Part shown: piece by piece, positions 1 through 5,006 of the stretch
Position numbering within the stretch: position 1 is the stretch's first letter
How the letters are laid out: each line of letters starts with the position of its first letter
Assembly: GCA_023391175.1 (NCBI GenBank)
Contig: JAEWBL010000690.1
Coordinates: forward strand, 1 to 5,006
Origin: Pseudomonadota bacterium
GTDB lineage: Bacteria > Pseudomonadota > Alphaproteobacteria > Rhizobiales > Xanthobacteraceae
Direction of reading: 5' to 3'
Length of the DNA: 5,006 bases
Notes under the pieces: generated by a model
Told to the model about the DNA's origin: nothing
What the model saw: the letters and a program-made list of their open reading frames with translations, nothing else
Database searches by the model: none
Position numbers and translations under genes: made by a program

Positions 1-692
1 ACGTCGATCACCGTCGCGCCGGGCTTGATCCAGTCGCCCCGCACCATTTCCGGCCGGCCCACCGCCGCCACCAGAATATCTGCCGTGCGGCATTCGCCCG
101 GCAGGTCCCGGGTGCGCGAATGGGCGATGGTGACGGTGCAATCTTCCTTCAGCAGCAGCTGCGCGGCCGGCTTGCCGACAATGTTGGAACGGCCCACCAC
201 CACCGCCTTGAGGCCGGCGAGGCTGCCGAGGTGGTGCTTGAGCAGCATGATGCAGCCGAGGGGCGTGCAGGGCACCAGCGCATCAAGGCCCACCGCGAGG
301 CGGCCCGCGTTGACCACGTGGAAGCCGTCCACGTCCTTCGCCGGGTCGATGGCGGCGATCACCTTGGTGGCGTCGATCTGCGGGGGCAGCGGAAGCTGAA
401 CCAGAATGCCGTTCACGGCAGGGTCCGCATTCAGCTTCGCCACGAGGGCCAGCACATCGGCCTCCGCCGTGTCGGCCGCCAGCTTGTACTCGAAGGAGGC
501 CATGCCGGCCTCGGCGGTCTGGGCCGCCTTGTTGCGCACATAGACCTGGCTGGCGGGATCCTCGCCCACCAGCACCACGGCGAGGCCGGGGGTGAGGCCG
601 GCGCTGGCCTTGAGGGCGGAAACCTCCTCGGCGATGCGGGCCCGCAGGCCGGCGGCAAAGGCCTTTCCGTCGATGGGTTTGGTCTCGATCAC
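1..692 (-). CDS. folD: Bifunctional methylenetetrahydrofolate dehydrogenase / methenyltetrahydrofolate cyclohydrolase FolD (3' end cut by window)
   Basis: FolD interconverts 5,10-methylene-, 5,10-methenyl- and 10-formyl-tetrahydrofolate in the cytoplasm using NADP(H), supplying one-carbon units for purine and formyl-Met synthesis. Translating the minus strand from 692 gives 230 full codons with the family signatures in order: IDGKAFA near the N-terminus; YVRNK with substrate-site Tyr51 and catalytic Lys55; [10 protein letters not shown] (94-103); KDVDGFH (119-125); PCTPLG (141-146); the Rossmann NADP motif [10 protein letters not shown] (166-175); HSRT (191-194); and GATVID at the window edge. 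The family is usually about 290-300 residues, so roughly 60-70 C-terminal residues lie beyond position 1. GTG at 692-690 is chosen as start because the product then begins [13 protein letters not shown], the normal FolD N-terminus, with a G-rich stretch (703-699) 6 nt upstream. It lies 193 bp downstream of the c-di-GMP gene stop, so it may have its own promoter. All visible key residues are present. The identification is firm; the start codon is slightly less so. Confidence 0.97.
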   Translation of the reverse strand, partial: MIETKPIDGKAFAAGLRARIAEEVSALKASAGLTPGLAVVLVGEDPASQVYVRNKAAQTAEAGMASFEYKLAADTAEADVLALVAKLNADPAVNGILVQLPLPPQIDATKVIAAIDPAKDVDGFHVVNAGRLAVGLDALVPCTPLGCIMLLKHHLGSLAGLKAVVVGRSNIVGKPAAQLLLKEDCTVTIAHSRTRDLPGECRTADILVAAVGRPEMVRGDWIKPGATVID

Positions 693-845
693 GAAGCACC
701 CCCAGAAATCATCGGGAGTCCGGCGCTGGGCCGCACCGGCTCCGCTCGCTGTGCGCAATTCCCCGTCCTTGTCGGCAGGCGGGGCGGCAGAGGCAAGGCC
801 AAAAGCATGCCGGAACGCCGCAGCTGTGGTGCTTACCGCGCGCGA

Positions 846-885
846 ATGTTTCTTGTAAAGAAAATTGTCTTATCTGACAGAAAGG
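846..885. promoter_or_regulatory. AT-rich patch with two inverted repeats upstream of folD (candidate promoter/operator)
   Basis: This patch is markedly AT-rich against its GC-rich surroundings and lies in the gap between the c-di-GMP gene stop and folD. It holds a perfect 6-3-6 inverted repeat, TTTCTTGTAAAGAAA (849-863), and a TGTC-N6-GACA repeat (866-879). On the minus strand a TTTACA hexamer could act as a -35 element for folD, but no good -10 follows at the right spacing. The TGTC/GACA stem followed by a T-rich run could also be a weak terminator of the upstream gene, but 4 bp is too short to be convincing. The role is inferred from position and composition only. Confidence 0.3.
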
Positions 886-3042
886 TCAGGCCCGCGCGGT
901 GCCGCCCGCGCTGGCTTGCTGCGCCTCGTCCTGCCGGTGCAGCATGTCGATGGCCGCGGCGATGGGCAGCGGCGGGGCGAACAGGTAGCCCTGCGCCGTG
1001 GGCATGCCGATCTCGCGCAGGAAGCGCAGTTGCTCCCGTGTTTCCACCCCCTCCGCCGTCACGTTGATGCGCAGCGACTGGGCGAGCTTGAGCTTGTGCT
1101 CGATCACCGCCGCCACGTCCGGATCGGTGCAGGCCTTCAGCATGAAGGAGCGGTCGATCTTGATGCGGCTGATGGGAAACCGGCTGACATGGTGCAGCGA
1201 CGCATATCCGGTGCCGTAATCGTCGAGGGCGACGCCGATCCCCAGCCCACGCAGGGCCTCGAACGTGCGGGCAAGCTCCGCCGAGGTGTTGAGCACGATC
1301 GTCTCCGGCACTTCGATCTCCAGCTTCGCGGGATCGAAGCGCGTATCCCGGAGGATGCCGGCGACCTGATCGGCGAAGTCCGTCGTCTTCATGGTGGCGG
1401 AAGCGATGTTGACGGAGATGGACATGCCCGGCAGCGCCGCCGCTTCGATGCAGGCGCGGCGCAGCCCGTACAGGTCGAGGGCGGAGATGATGTGCATCTC
1501 CTCGGCCATGGCGATGAACTGCGCCGGCAGCAGGCGGCCGAGCCGGGGATGATCCCAGCGCAGCAGCGTCTCGAAGCCGACGACCCGGCCGCTCGCCACG
1601 TCCACCTGCGGCTGGTAGGTGATGACCAGCTCGCCTCGCTCCAGAGCGCCGCCCAGGGCGCCCTTGATCTCGCGGCGGGCGTTGCGCTCGCTCTCGAGCT
1701 GGGTCTCGAACCGGCAGAGGGTGTCGCCCCCCGTGTCCTTGGCGCGGTAGAGGGCGATGTCGGCGCGGCGCATCAGGTCGCTGGCGGAGACCGCATCCTG
1801 GGGCGCCTCGGCGACGCCGATGGAGACGGTGACGCGCAGTTCGCCAGGCCCGTCCTGGATCGGTGGCTTCAGCTCCGCCTGGACGCGATGGAGCAGTTCG
1901 TCGATCTCGGCCCCGGTGGCGGCCGGGAAGAAGGCGACGAACTCGTCCCCGCCGAACCGCCCCGCAACGCCGCGGTCGCCGATGGCCGCGGCGATGCGGC
2001 TCGCCACCGCCTTCAGCACCTGGTCGCCGGCGCCATGGCCGGCCGTGTCGTTGATCGTCTTGAAGTCGTCGAGGTCGATGAACAGCAGCACCAGCCGCCC
2101 GTCCGGATCGAGCCCCGCGAAGGCCGATTCCAGCGCCTCGATGAAATAGCCGCGGTTGAACAGGCCCGTCATGTAGTCGCGCGAGGCGGCCTGACGGGCC
2201 TCGGCCTCGCTTTCGGCCAGGGCGGCAGCGACGCGCAGCGCGCGGAACATCATGACGAGGAAGGTGATGGAGAGCAGCGTGGTGAGCACAGCGAGGGCCG
2301 GCAGCGCGTTGCGCAGCAAGTTTCGGCCGGGCTGGGAGCCGCGCCAGGCCAGCTCCGCCTCGGTGCCGTCATAGAGATTGGGAACCGAGGCGCCCACCCG
2401 GTCGGGATGGTTCGCCGCGCCCCGGCCGGTGCGCAACTGCACGTCGCTCAGATGGGCCGGCGCGGCGAGGGATTGCAGCAGGGGCTGGTCCAGCAGGTCC
2501 ACCGTCACCGCCACCAGCGGCTGCGGGGCCTTGATGTCGTCCGACCGCTCTGAGAAGGGACGGGCCACCATGATGCCGGAGCCGTCCTTGCTGGCGACGA
2601 GGCCGGCATGGCCGGCGCGGCCTTCCGCAAGCGCCCGTGCGACCGCAGGGCGAATCCAGTCGTAGGCCTTCCGCTCGCCCGTCTTTCCGTTCTCGGACGA
2701 ATAGAGCACGTCGCCGTTGGCATCGATGATGTAGACGAACTCGAGCCCGAACCTGTCGTTCAGCCGCTTGCCGAAGCGCTCGTGCAGCCGGGCGAAGTCT
2801 CCGCTGGCGAGCTGGCTGAGCACCTGCCGCTCGTCCTCCGAGCTGGCCAGGGCCTGCTGGATGAGCGTTTCATGGGCCTGCAGCGCGGCCAAGAGGGCCA
2901 GCCGCTCCCGCATCCCCGCCTTCTCGTCCTGCTTCATGCCGGCATAGACGAAGACCCCCACGAGCCCCGCCACCAGGAGCGCGAGCGCGGCGAGCCCGGC
3001 CAGGAGCGAACGGTGGACGTGACGGCCGGACTGGCGAGAAAT
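886..3042 (-). CDS. Membrane-anchored c-di-GMP enzyme: periplasmic (CHASE4-like) sensor, GGDEF and EAL domains; probable ATT start
   Basis: Predicted to make (GGDEF) and/or break down (EAL) c-di-GMP at the inner membrane in response to a periplasmic signal. Residues are numbered from an internal GTG (2973), which gives 695 aa. Membrane helix 1 is around residues -15 to 12 and helix 2 about 223-243; between them is a sensor with FGLEFVYIIDANGDVLYSS (75-93), resembling CHASE4. The diguanylate cyclase domain spans about 265-425, with FIDLDDFKTIND (298-309) and an intact GGDEF (341-345). The RxxD inhibitory site is missing (residues 332-335 are GDRG). The EAL domain spans about 435-680, with ETLLRW (468-473, Ala to Thr variant), Asn522, Glu554, DDYGTGYASL (584-593), Lys605, AEGVET (640-645) and Gln661, so phosphodiesterase catalysis looks possible. 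GTG 2973 falls inside helix 1. The frame is open back to a stop at 3147-3145 without ATG, GTG or TTG, but AGGGAGG lies 7 nt before ATT at 3042-3040, which would give 718 aa with a basic N-terminus. Domain calls are firm; the start and CHASE4 assignment are moderate. Confidence 0.93.
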   Translation of the reverse strand: MSRQSGRHVHRSLLAGLAALALLVAGLVGVFVYAGMKQDEKAGMRERLALLAALQAHETLIQQALASSEDERQVLSQLASGDFARLHERFGKRLNDRFGLEFVYIIDANGDVLYSSENGKTGERKAYDWIRPAVARALAEGRAGHAGLVASKDGSGIMVARPFSERSDDIKAPQPLVAVTVDLLDQPLLQSLAAPAHLSDVQLRTGRGAANHPDRVGASVPNLYDGTEAELAWRGSQPGRNLLRNALPALAVLTTLLSITFLVMMFRALRVAAALAESEAEARQAASRDYMTGLFNRGYFIEALESAFAGLDPDGRLVLLFIDLDDFKTINDTAGHGAGDQVLKAVASRIAAAIGDRGVAGRFGGDEFVAFFPAATGAEIDELLHRVQAELKPPIQDGPGELRVTVSIGVAEAPQDAVSASDLMRRADIALYRAKDTGGDTLCRFETQLESERNARREIKGALGGALERGELVITYQPQVDVASGRVVGFETLLRWDHPRLGRLLPAQFIAMAEEMHIISALDLYGLRRACIEAAALPGMSISVNIASATMKTTDFADQVAGILRDTRFDPAKLEIEVPETIVLNTSAELARTFEALRGLGIGVALDDYGTGYASLHHVSRFPISRIKIDRSFMLKACTDPDVAAVIEHKLKLAQSLRINVTAEGVETREQLRFLREIGMPTAQGYLFAPPLPIAAAIDMLHRQDEAQQASAGGTARA

Positions 3043-3049
3043 GGCGATG

Positions 3050-3056
3050 CCTCCCT
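3050..3056 (-). promoter_or_regulatory. Strong Shine-Dalgarno sequence preceding an ATT start
   Basis: The minus strand reads AGGGAGG here, a near-ideal ribosome binding site. Seven bases (CATCGCC) separate it from ATT at 3042-3040, which is in frame with the GGDEF-EAL gene. No ATG, GTG or TTG lies at a workable distance in that frame. This is the main evidence placing the start at ATT and not at the GTG inside the first membrane helix. Confidence 0.6.
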
Positions 3057-3163
3057 GGAACCCGGTCCAGATCGTTGCTCCGCCCCAGAGCCGCGCCGGG
3101 CGCTGTTTGGCAGAAAATCCGGCCGTGGCAGCCGGATTTAATCTCTATGTCCGATAGATTTGC

Positions 3164-3189
3164 ACCTTGCGCAAGGTCGTTTCGACCTT
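3164..3189. repeat. Two overlapping perfect palindromes sharing one arm
   Basis: ACCTTGCGCAAGGT (3164-3177) is a perfect 14-bp palindrome. AAGGTCG-TTT-CGACCTT (3173-3189) is a perfect 7-3-7 inverted repeat that reuses the AAGGT arm of the first. The pattern is therefore ACCTT / AAGGT / ACCTT in alternation. The site lies about 122 bp upstream of the proposed ATT start of the c-di-GMP gene. It could be a pair of dimer binding sites for a regulator or, if transcribed, two mutually exclusive hairpins. The repeats are seen directly; the function is inferred. Confidence 0.45.
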
Positions 3190-3374
3190 CTCCAATCTGC
3201 GCAGCCGACCGGCGAGTGAGCAGCGATCTGCGCTCAACCAGGGGGACGCCATTCCCCTGCGGCGCCATGAAACTGGCGACCCGCGGCCGGCGCGTCGGCG
3301 TTGGCGCGCCAGCATTCACCTTGCAATGCAGCACCTTGGAGCGTCCGCACCGGACAACGCCGGCCCAAAGCAAG

Positions 3375-3407
3375 GCCGCCCGGCTGATGATGTCTCAGCC
3401 GGGCGGC
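3375..3407 (-). terminator. Hairpin terminator downstream of the STAS gene
   Basis: A perfect 13-bp GC-rich inverted repeat (3375-3387 with 3395-3407) closes a 7-nt loop. On the minus strand it starts 40 nt after the STAS stop codon and is followed by CTTGCTTT, a moderately T-rich tail. On the plus strand the downstream side is not T-rich, so termination of the leftward transcript fits better. It separates the STAS gene from the c-di-GMP gene. Confidence 0.8.
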
Positions 3408-3446
3408 GAAGTATTACCCAAGGTTAAGCAGTGGCCCCAGCGACAG

Positions 3447-3794
3447 TCAGCCGGCCGCTGGAACCAGGAAGCGGTCGGCATCGGCGCGGGTGGCGACGAT
3501 CTCGGTCAGTTCGCCGACGCCGGTGGTGAGCAGCACGCGCTCCACCTGCGGATCGCAGTTGAACAGCACCAGCGTGCCGCCGCGCTTATGCAGGGACTTG
3601 GCATTGGCGAGGATGAGGCGGATGCCGATGGAGGCGAGGAAGGTCACGCCCGCCATGTCCACCAGGGCCACATGGGCGTGGCTCACCAGGGCACTGAAAA
3701 CGGTCTCGATTTCCGCCGCGCCGGCGATATCCATGCGGCCGGCGAGGGAAATGACGATCTGCCCGGGTTCGAGCGGAGTGGAGTCGAGCTTCAT
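3447..3794 (-). CDS. STAS-domain protein, anti-sigma factor antagonist type
   Basis: This 115-residue protein is a single STAS domain of the SpoIIAA/RsbV class. Members of the class are small cytoplasmic proteins that bind an anti-sigma/kinase partner when unphosphorylated and are inactivated by serine phosphorylation. The sequence shows the expected order: an N-terminal strand (IVISLAGRMDIAGAAEIE, 13-30), the hydrophobic strand VALVDMAGVTFLASIGIR (42-59), then KRGGTLVLFNCDPQVERVLLTTGV. In the usual DSSG loop the residues here are A54-S55-I56-G57: the candidate phospho-acceptor Ser55 is kept, while the preceding Asp is Ala and the second Ser is Ile. ATG 3794 is the only reasonable start; GGCGG 6 nt upstream is a modest ribosome binding site. 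No serine kinase or PP2C phosphatase gene is visible in the window, so the partner is unknown. The gene lies 141 bp downstream of an NTPase gene, behind a Pho-box-like site, and ends at a hairpin terminator. Confidence 0.92.
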   Translation of the reverse strand: MKLDSTPLEPGQIVISLAGRMDIAGAAEIETVFSALVSHAHVALVDMAGVTFLASIGIRLILANAKSLHKRGGTLVLFNCDPQVERVLLTTGVGELTEIVATRADADRFLVPAAG

Positions 3795-3805
3795 GGCGGT
3801 CCGCC
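3795..3805. repeat. Palindrome abutting the STAS start codon
   Basis: GGCGG-T-CCGCC is an 11-bp palindrome immediately before the STAS ATG. On the gene strand its GGCGG arm is the only Shine-Dalgarno-like sequence available. A protein binding here or RNA pairing with nearby sequence could limit translation; a hairpin from this palindrome alone would have too small a loop. Confidence 0.3.
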
Positions 3806-3825
3806 GTGGTTCGCTGAGCCGTGCG

Positions 3826-3846
3826 CCGGAACCGGTGTGGTTCCGG
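3826..3846 (-). repeat. 8-bp stem-loop in the STAS leader
   Basis: CCGGAACC (3826-3833) and GGTTCCGG (3839-3846) form a perfect 8-bp inverted repeat around a 5-nt loop, 31 nt before the STAS start. No T-run follows on the minus strand, so it is not a standard terminator. It could stabilise the 5' end of the STAS mRNA or be an operator; nothing in the sequence decides between these. Confidence 0.4.
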
Positions 3847-3874
3847 GCTATCTGGCTCCTCTTCCCACCCGGCC

Positions 3875-3892
3875 TTTACAGTTTTGTGACAG
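3875..3892 (-). promoter_or_regulatory. Pho-box-like direct repeat upstream of the STAS gene
   Basis: On the minus strand the sequence reads CTGTCAC-AAAA-CTGTAAA, two 7-bp half-sites separated by 4 bp. This is the geometry of a PhoB site, and by my reading it matches 16 of 18 positions of the E. coli consensus CTGTCAT-A(A/T)A(A/T)-CTGT(A/C)A(C/T). It is an AT-rich island in GC-rich sequence, 81 nt before the STAS ATG and in the correct orientation. No strong -10 element appears at the usual 10-11 bp downstream, which weakens the call. If real, the STAS gene would respond to phosphate limitation. Confidence 0.45.
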
Positions 3893-3935
3893 TGCGGCCG
3901 GGCGGCCCACCTACCAGCGGCGATGGACGGACCGG

Positions 3936-4991
3936 TCAGCCGAGGGCGGCGAGGCGGGCGTCCAGCCCCTCCCCTTCCGGCAGGCTTGCCACCTCCTCCA
4001 CTGCAAGGCCGCCCGCCGCGAGATGGCGCACCATGAGGAAGAAGCAGCCGGCGCGCCCCTCGCTCTTCGCCAGCGTGTCGGTCCACAGCCGGTCAAAGGT
4101 GTCCAGCACCGGACCGAGCGGCTCAACGGGCAGTTGCTGGCCGGAATAACGCGGAAACTTGTTGGTCAATTTCTTCCAGTCGTCCTTGAGCGCATCGCGG
4201 AGAACCGGGTCGGCGGTGAGGCGCGCATCGCGCCCGCCGCGCTCGTAGGTGGCGCGGGTTTCCATGAGGGAGAGCAGCAGCGCGTTGGCCCGGCTGCGCA
4301 GGAGGGGGCGCAGGCGTTCCACGAACAGCTTGCGCAGCGCGTCCACATGTTCGGGATCGGCGAGACCGACCTCGTGTCCGGCCACGCCGGGGCCGGGGGC
4401 GAATTTGGCCGTAGCCGCGTCATAGCCCTCGGCCGCCCAATCCGCGGCCGGCCGGGAGGTGAAAAGCAGGATGACACCGGGCGGGATGGCGGCAGGGCCG
4501 GGGAGCAGGGCGAGGGCCGCCGCGTCGGCGGCTTCCAGCCGGTCGATGCAGACGATGAGGCGCTTCGCCCCCTGCCCCGCCGCGGCTGCCGCGAGGGCCG
4601 AGAGCCAGCCGGCGAAGGCGTCCGCGCTGCCGGATGCGCCCGCAGGGTCCGGCGCAGCAATGGCGAATTCCACCTCGAACGCCGCCTTCAGCGCCTCGAC
4701 CAGCGCCTCGGGACCAGCTGGCCCCGCGATATCTACGGCGATGGCCTGGGCGCCGCTGGAAATGGCGCTGTCGATTCCTTCGGGGCTGCCGTCTTTGCCC
4801 GTGCGCCGGGCGACGATGCCGCGCACGAACTGGGTCTTGCCGGCGCCGGCCGGCATGCGGAGCCAGTAGGCCCCGCGGTCGTTGCTGACGAGGAAGGAGC
4901 GGAACGGGGTCCGCAGATAGGCGGGGGAGACATAGTCCGCATCGGCATCAAGGGAGAGCGCGAACGGCTGTGCAGACGGCTTGGCGGTCAT
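3936..4991 (-). CDS. STAND/NACHT-like P-loop NTPase, ATPase core only
   Basis: This 351-residue soluble protein has the motif order of a STAND-class nucleotide switch. The P-loop is MPAGAGKTQF (46-55), in which the first Gly of the usual GxxxxGKT is Met. The Walker B strand is RLIVCIDRLEAAD (144-156) with Asp150 and Glu153, followed by the sensor strand GVILLFTSRP (172-181), typical of NACHT/STAND ATPases. The C-terminal part from about 287 (LPVEPLGPVLDTFDRLW...LAVEEVA...LDARLAAL) resembles the start of the helical/winged-helix region that normally leads into sensor repeats, but the protein stops at residue 351. There is no fused effector (only about 20 residues precede the conserved region), no WD40/TPR repeats and no membrane helix. 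ATG 4991 is supported by GGAG 7 nt upstream. The specific function is unknown. A stand-alone switch, a subunit of a split system, or a gene that lost its 3' part are all possible. The NTPase call is confident; the STAND class is moderate. Confidence 0.85.
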   Translation of the reverse strand: MTAKPSAQPFALSLDADADYVSPAYLRTPFRSFLVSNDRGAYWLRMPAGAGKTQFVRGIVARRTGKDGSPEGIDSAISSGAQAIAVDIAGPAGPEALVEALKAAFEVEFAIAAPDPAGASGSADAFAGWLSALAAAAAGQGAKRLIVCIDRLEAADAAALALLPGPAAIPPGVILLFTSRPAADWAAEGYDAATAKFAPGPGVAGHEVGLADPEHVDALRKLFVERLRPLLRSRANALLLSLMETRATYERGGRDARLTADPVLRDALKDDWKKLTNKFPRYSGQQLPVEPLGPVLDTFDRLWTDTLAKSEGRAGCFFLMVRHLAAGGLAVEEVASLPEGEGLDARLAALG

Positions 4992-4998
4992 GGGGAGG

Positions 4999-5002
4999 CT
5001 CC
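4999..5002 (-). promoter_or_regulatory. Ribosome binding site of the NTPase gene
   Basis: GGAG on the minus strand lies 7 nt before ATG 4991-4989 and supports that start. Only 15 bases remain upstream in the window, so the promoter and any upstream operon partner are not visible. Confidence 0.6.
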
Positions 5003-5006
5003 GGGG

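Larger units (their letters stand above)
3043..3374. other. Non-coding upstream region of the c-di-GMP gene
   Basis: I see no convincing gene in this stretch between the terminator and the c-di-GMP gene. Open frames across it lack family features and good starts. It contains overlapping palindromes (3164-3189), a CAGGGG/CCCCTG inverted repeat with a 9-nt loop (3239-3259), and three copies of CACCTTG (3163-3169, 3317-3323, 3332-3338; CAAGGTG on the gene strand). An AT-richer part (about 3135-3162) just downstream of the palindromes is the most likely promoter zone, but I could not assign a clear -35/-10 pair. It is a long leader or control region for the GGDEF-EAL gene by position. Confidence 0.45.

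Noticed and set aside
689..808. 39-codon minus-strand frame ending in a GTGA overlap with the folD start
   Set aside because: The stop/start overlap looks like translational coupling, but the peptide is low-complexity, no strong ribosome site precedes its ATG, and chance is likely in this composition.
866..879. Possible terminator after the c-di-GMP gene
   Set aside because: The TGTC/GACA stem is only 4 bp and AT-containing. The following T-rich run alone is not enough to call a terminator.
120..1067. Plus-strand open frame (315 codons) opposite folD
   Set aside because: It spans folD, the gap and the end of the next gene on the other strand. Its composition reflects the reverse of real codons and no motif is visible.
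865..2553. Long plus-strand open frame (562 codons) opposite the c-di-GMP gene
   Set aside because: It is antisense to a gene with clear GGDEF and EAL motifs, its product is low-complexity rich in Gly, Arg, Asp and His with no recognisable domain, and such frames are common in GC-rich genes.
2870..3373. Minus-strand open frame (167 codons) overlapping the start of the c-di-GMP gene
   Set aside because: Its second half is an out-of-frame reading of the sensor gene and its first half shows no family features. It lacks a convincing start and ribosome site.
3167..3427. Plus-strand 86-codon open frame in the intergenic region
   Set aside because: It runs through the palindromes and the terminator hairpin, has no clear ribosome site, and the product resembles nothing I recognise.
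3490..4149. Plus-strand open frame (219 codons) across the STAS gene and NTPase 3' end
   Set aside because: It is antisense to two supported genes and crosses their regulatory gap, with a Ser/Arg/Pro-rich product lacking any domain.
3936..4991. Anti-phage STAND (Avs-like) defence gene
   Set aside because: Only the ATPase core is present, without the effector and sensor regions that define those systems, and no other defence gene is visible in the window.

Overview
The window is GC-rich throughout, with the strong third-position GC bias typical of a high-GC Alphaproteobacterium. The FolD sequence and the overall gene style fit Hyphomicrobiales, perhaps the Xanthobacteraceae, but that placement is inference from protein style and composition, not a search. 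All four convincing genes lie on the minus strand, so transcription runs from the right end (position 5006) to the left end (position 1). Long open frames on the plus strand are antisense shadows of these genes.

Layout in the direction of transcription. First, 4991-3936 encodes a 351-residue P-loop NTPase that looks like the ATPase core of a STAND/NACHT-type protein and ends where a winged-helix region should continue. A 141-bp gap follows, holding an 18-bp Pho-box-like direct repeat (3892-3875), an 8-bp perfect stem-loop and a palindrome next to the start codon. Next, 3794-3447 encodes a single-domain STAS protein (anti-sigma-factor-antagonist type) with its candidate phospho-serine. It is followed by a strong hairpin terminator at 3407-3375.

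After that comes an upstream region with overlapping palindromes (3164-3189), leading to a large membrane-anchored c-di-GMP enzyme with a periplasmic sensor, GGDEF and EAL domains (end at 886). The frame has no ATG, GTG or TTG start ahead of its first membrane helix. A good Shine-Dalgarno sequence sits 7 nt before an ATT codon at 3042, so the start appears non-canonical. Last, after a 193-bp gap with an AT-rich palindromic patch, the folate gene folD begins at 692 with GTG and runs off the left end.

Functionally, folD is housekeeping one-carbon metabolism. The other three genes are signalling genes: a nucleotide switch, a phospho-switch protein and a c-di-GMP enzyme. The terminator after the STAS gene suggests that NTPase+STAS and the c-di-GMP gene are separate transcription units, so a joint pathway is only a hypothesis. 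The observations most worth a second look are the ATT start, the Pho-box-like site before the STAS gene, and the minimal or truncated STAND-like NTPase.
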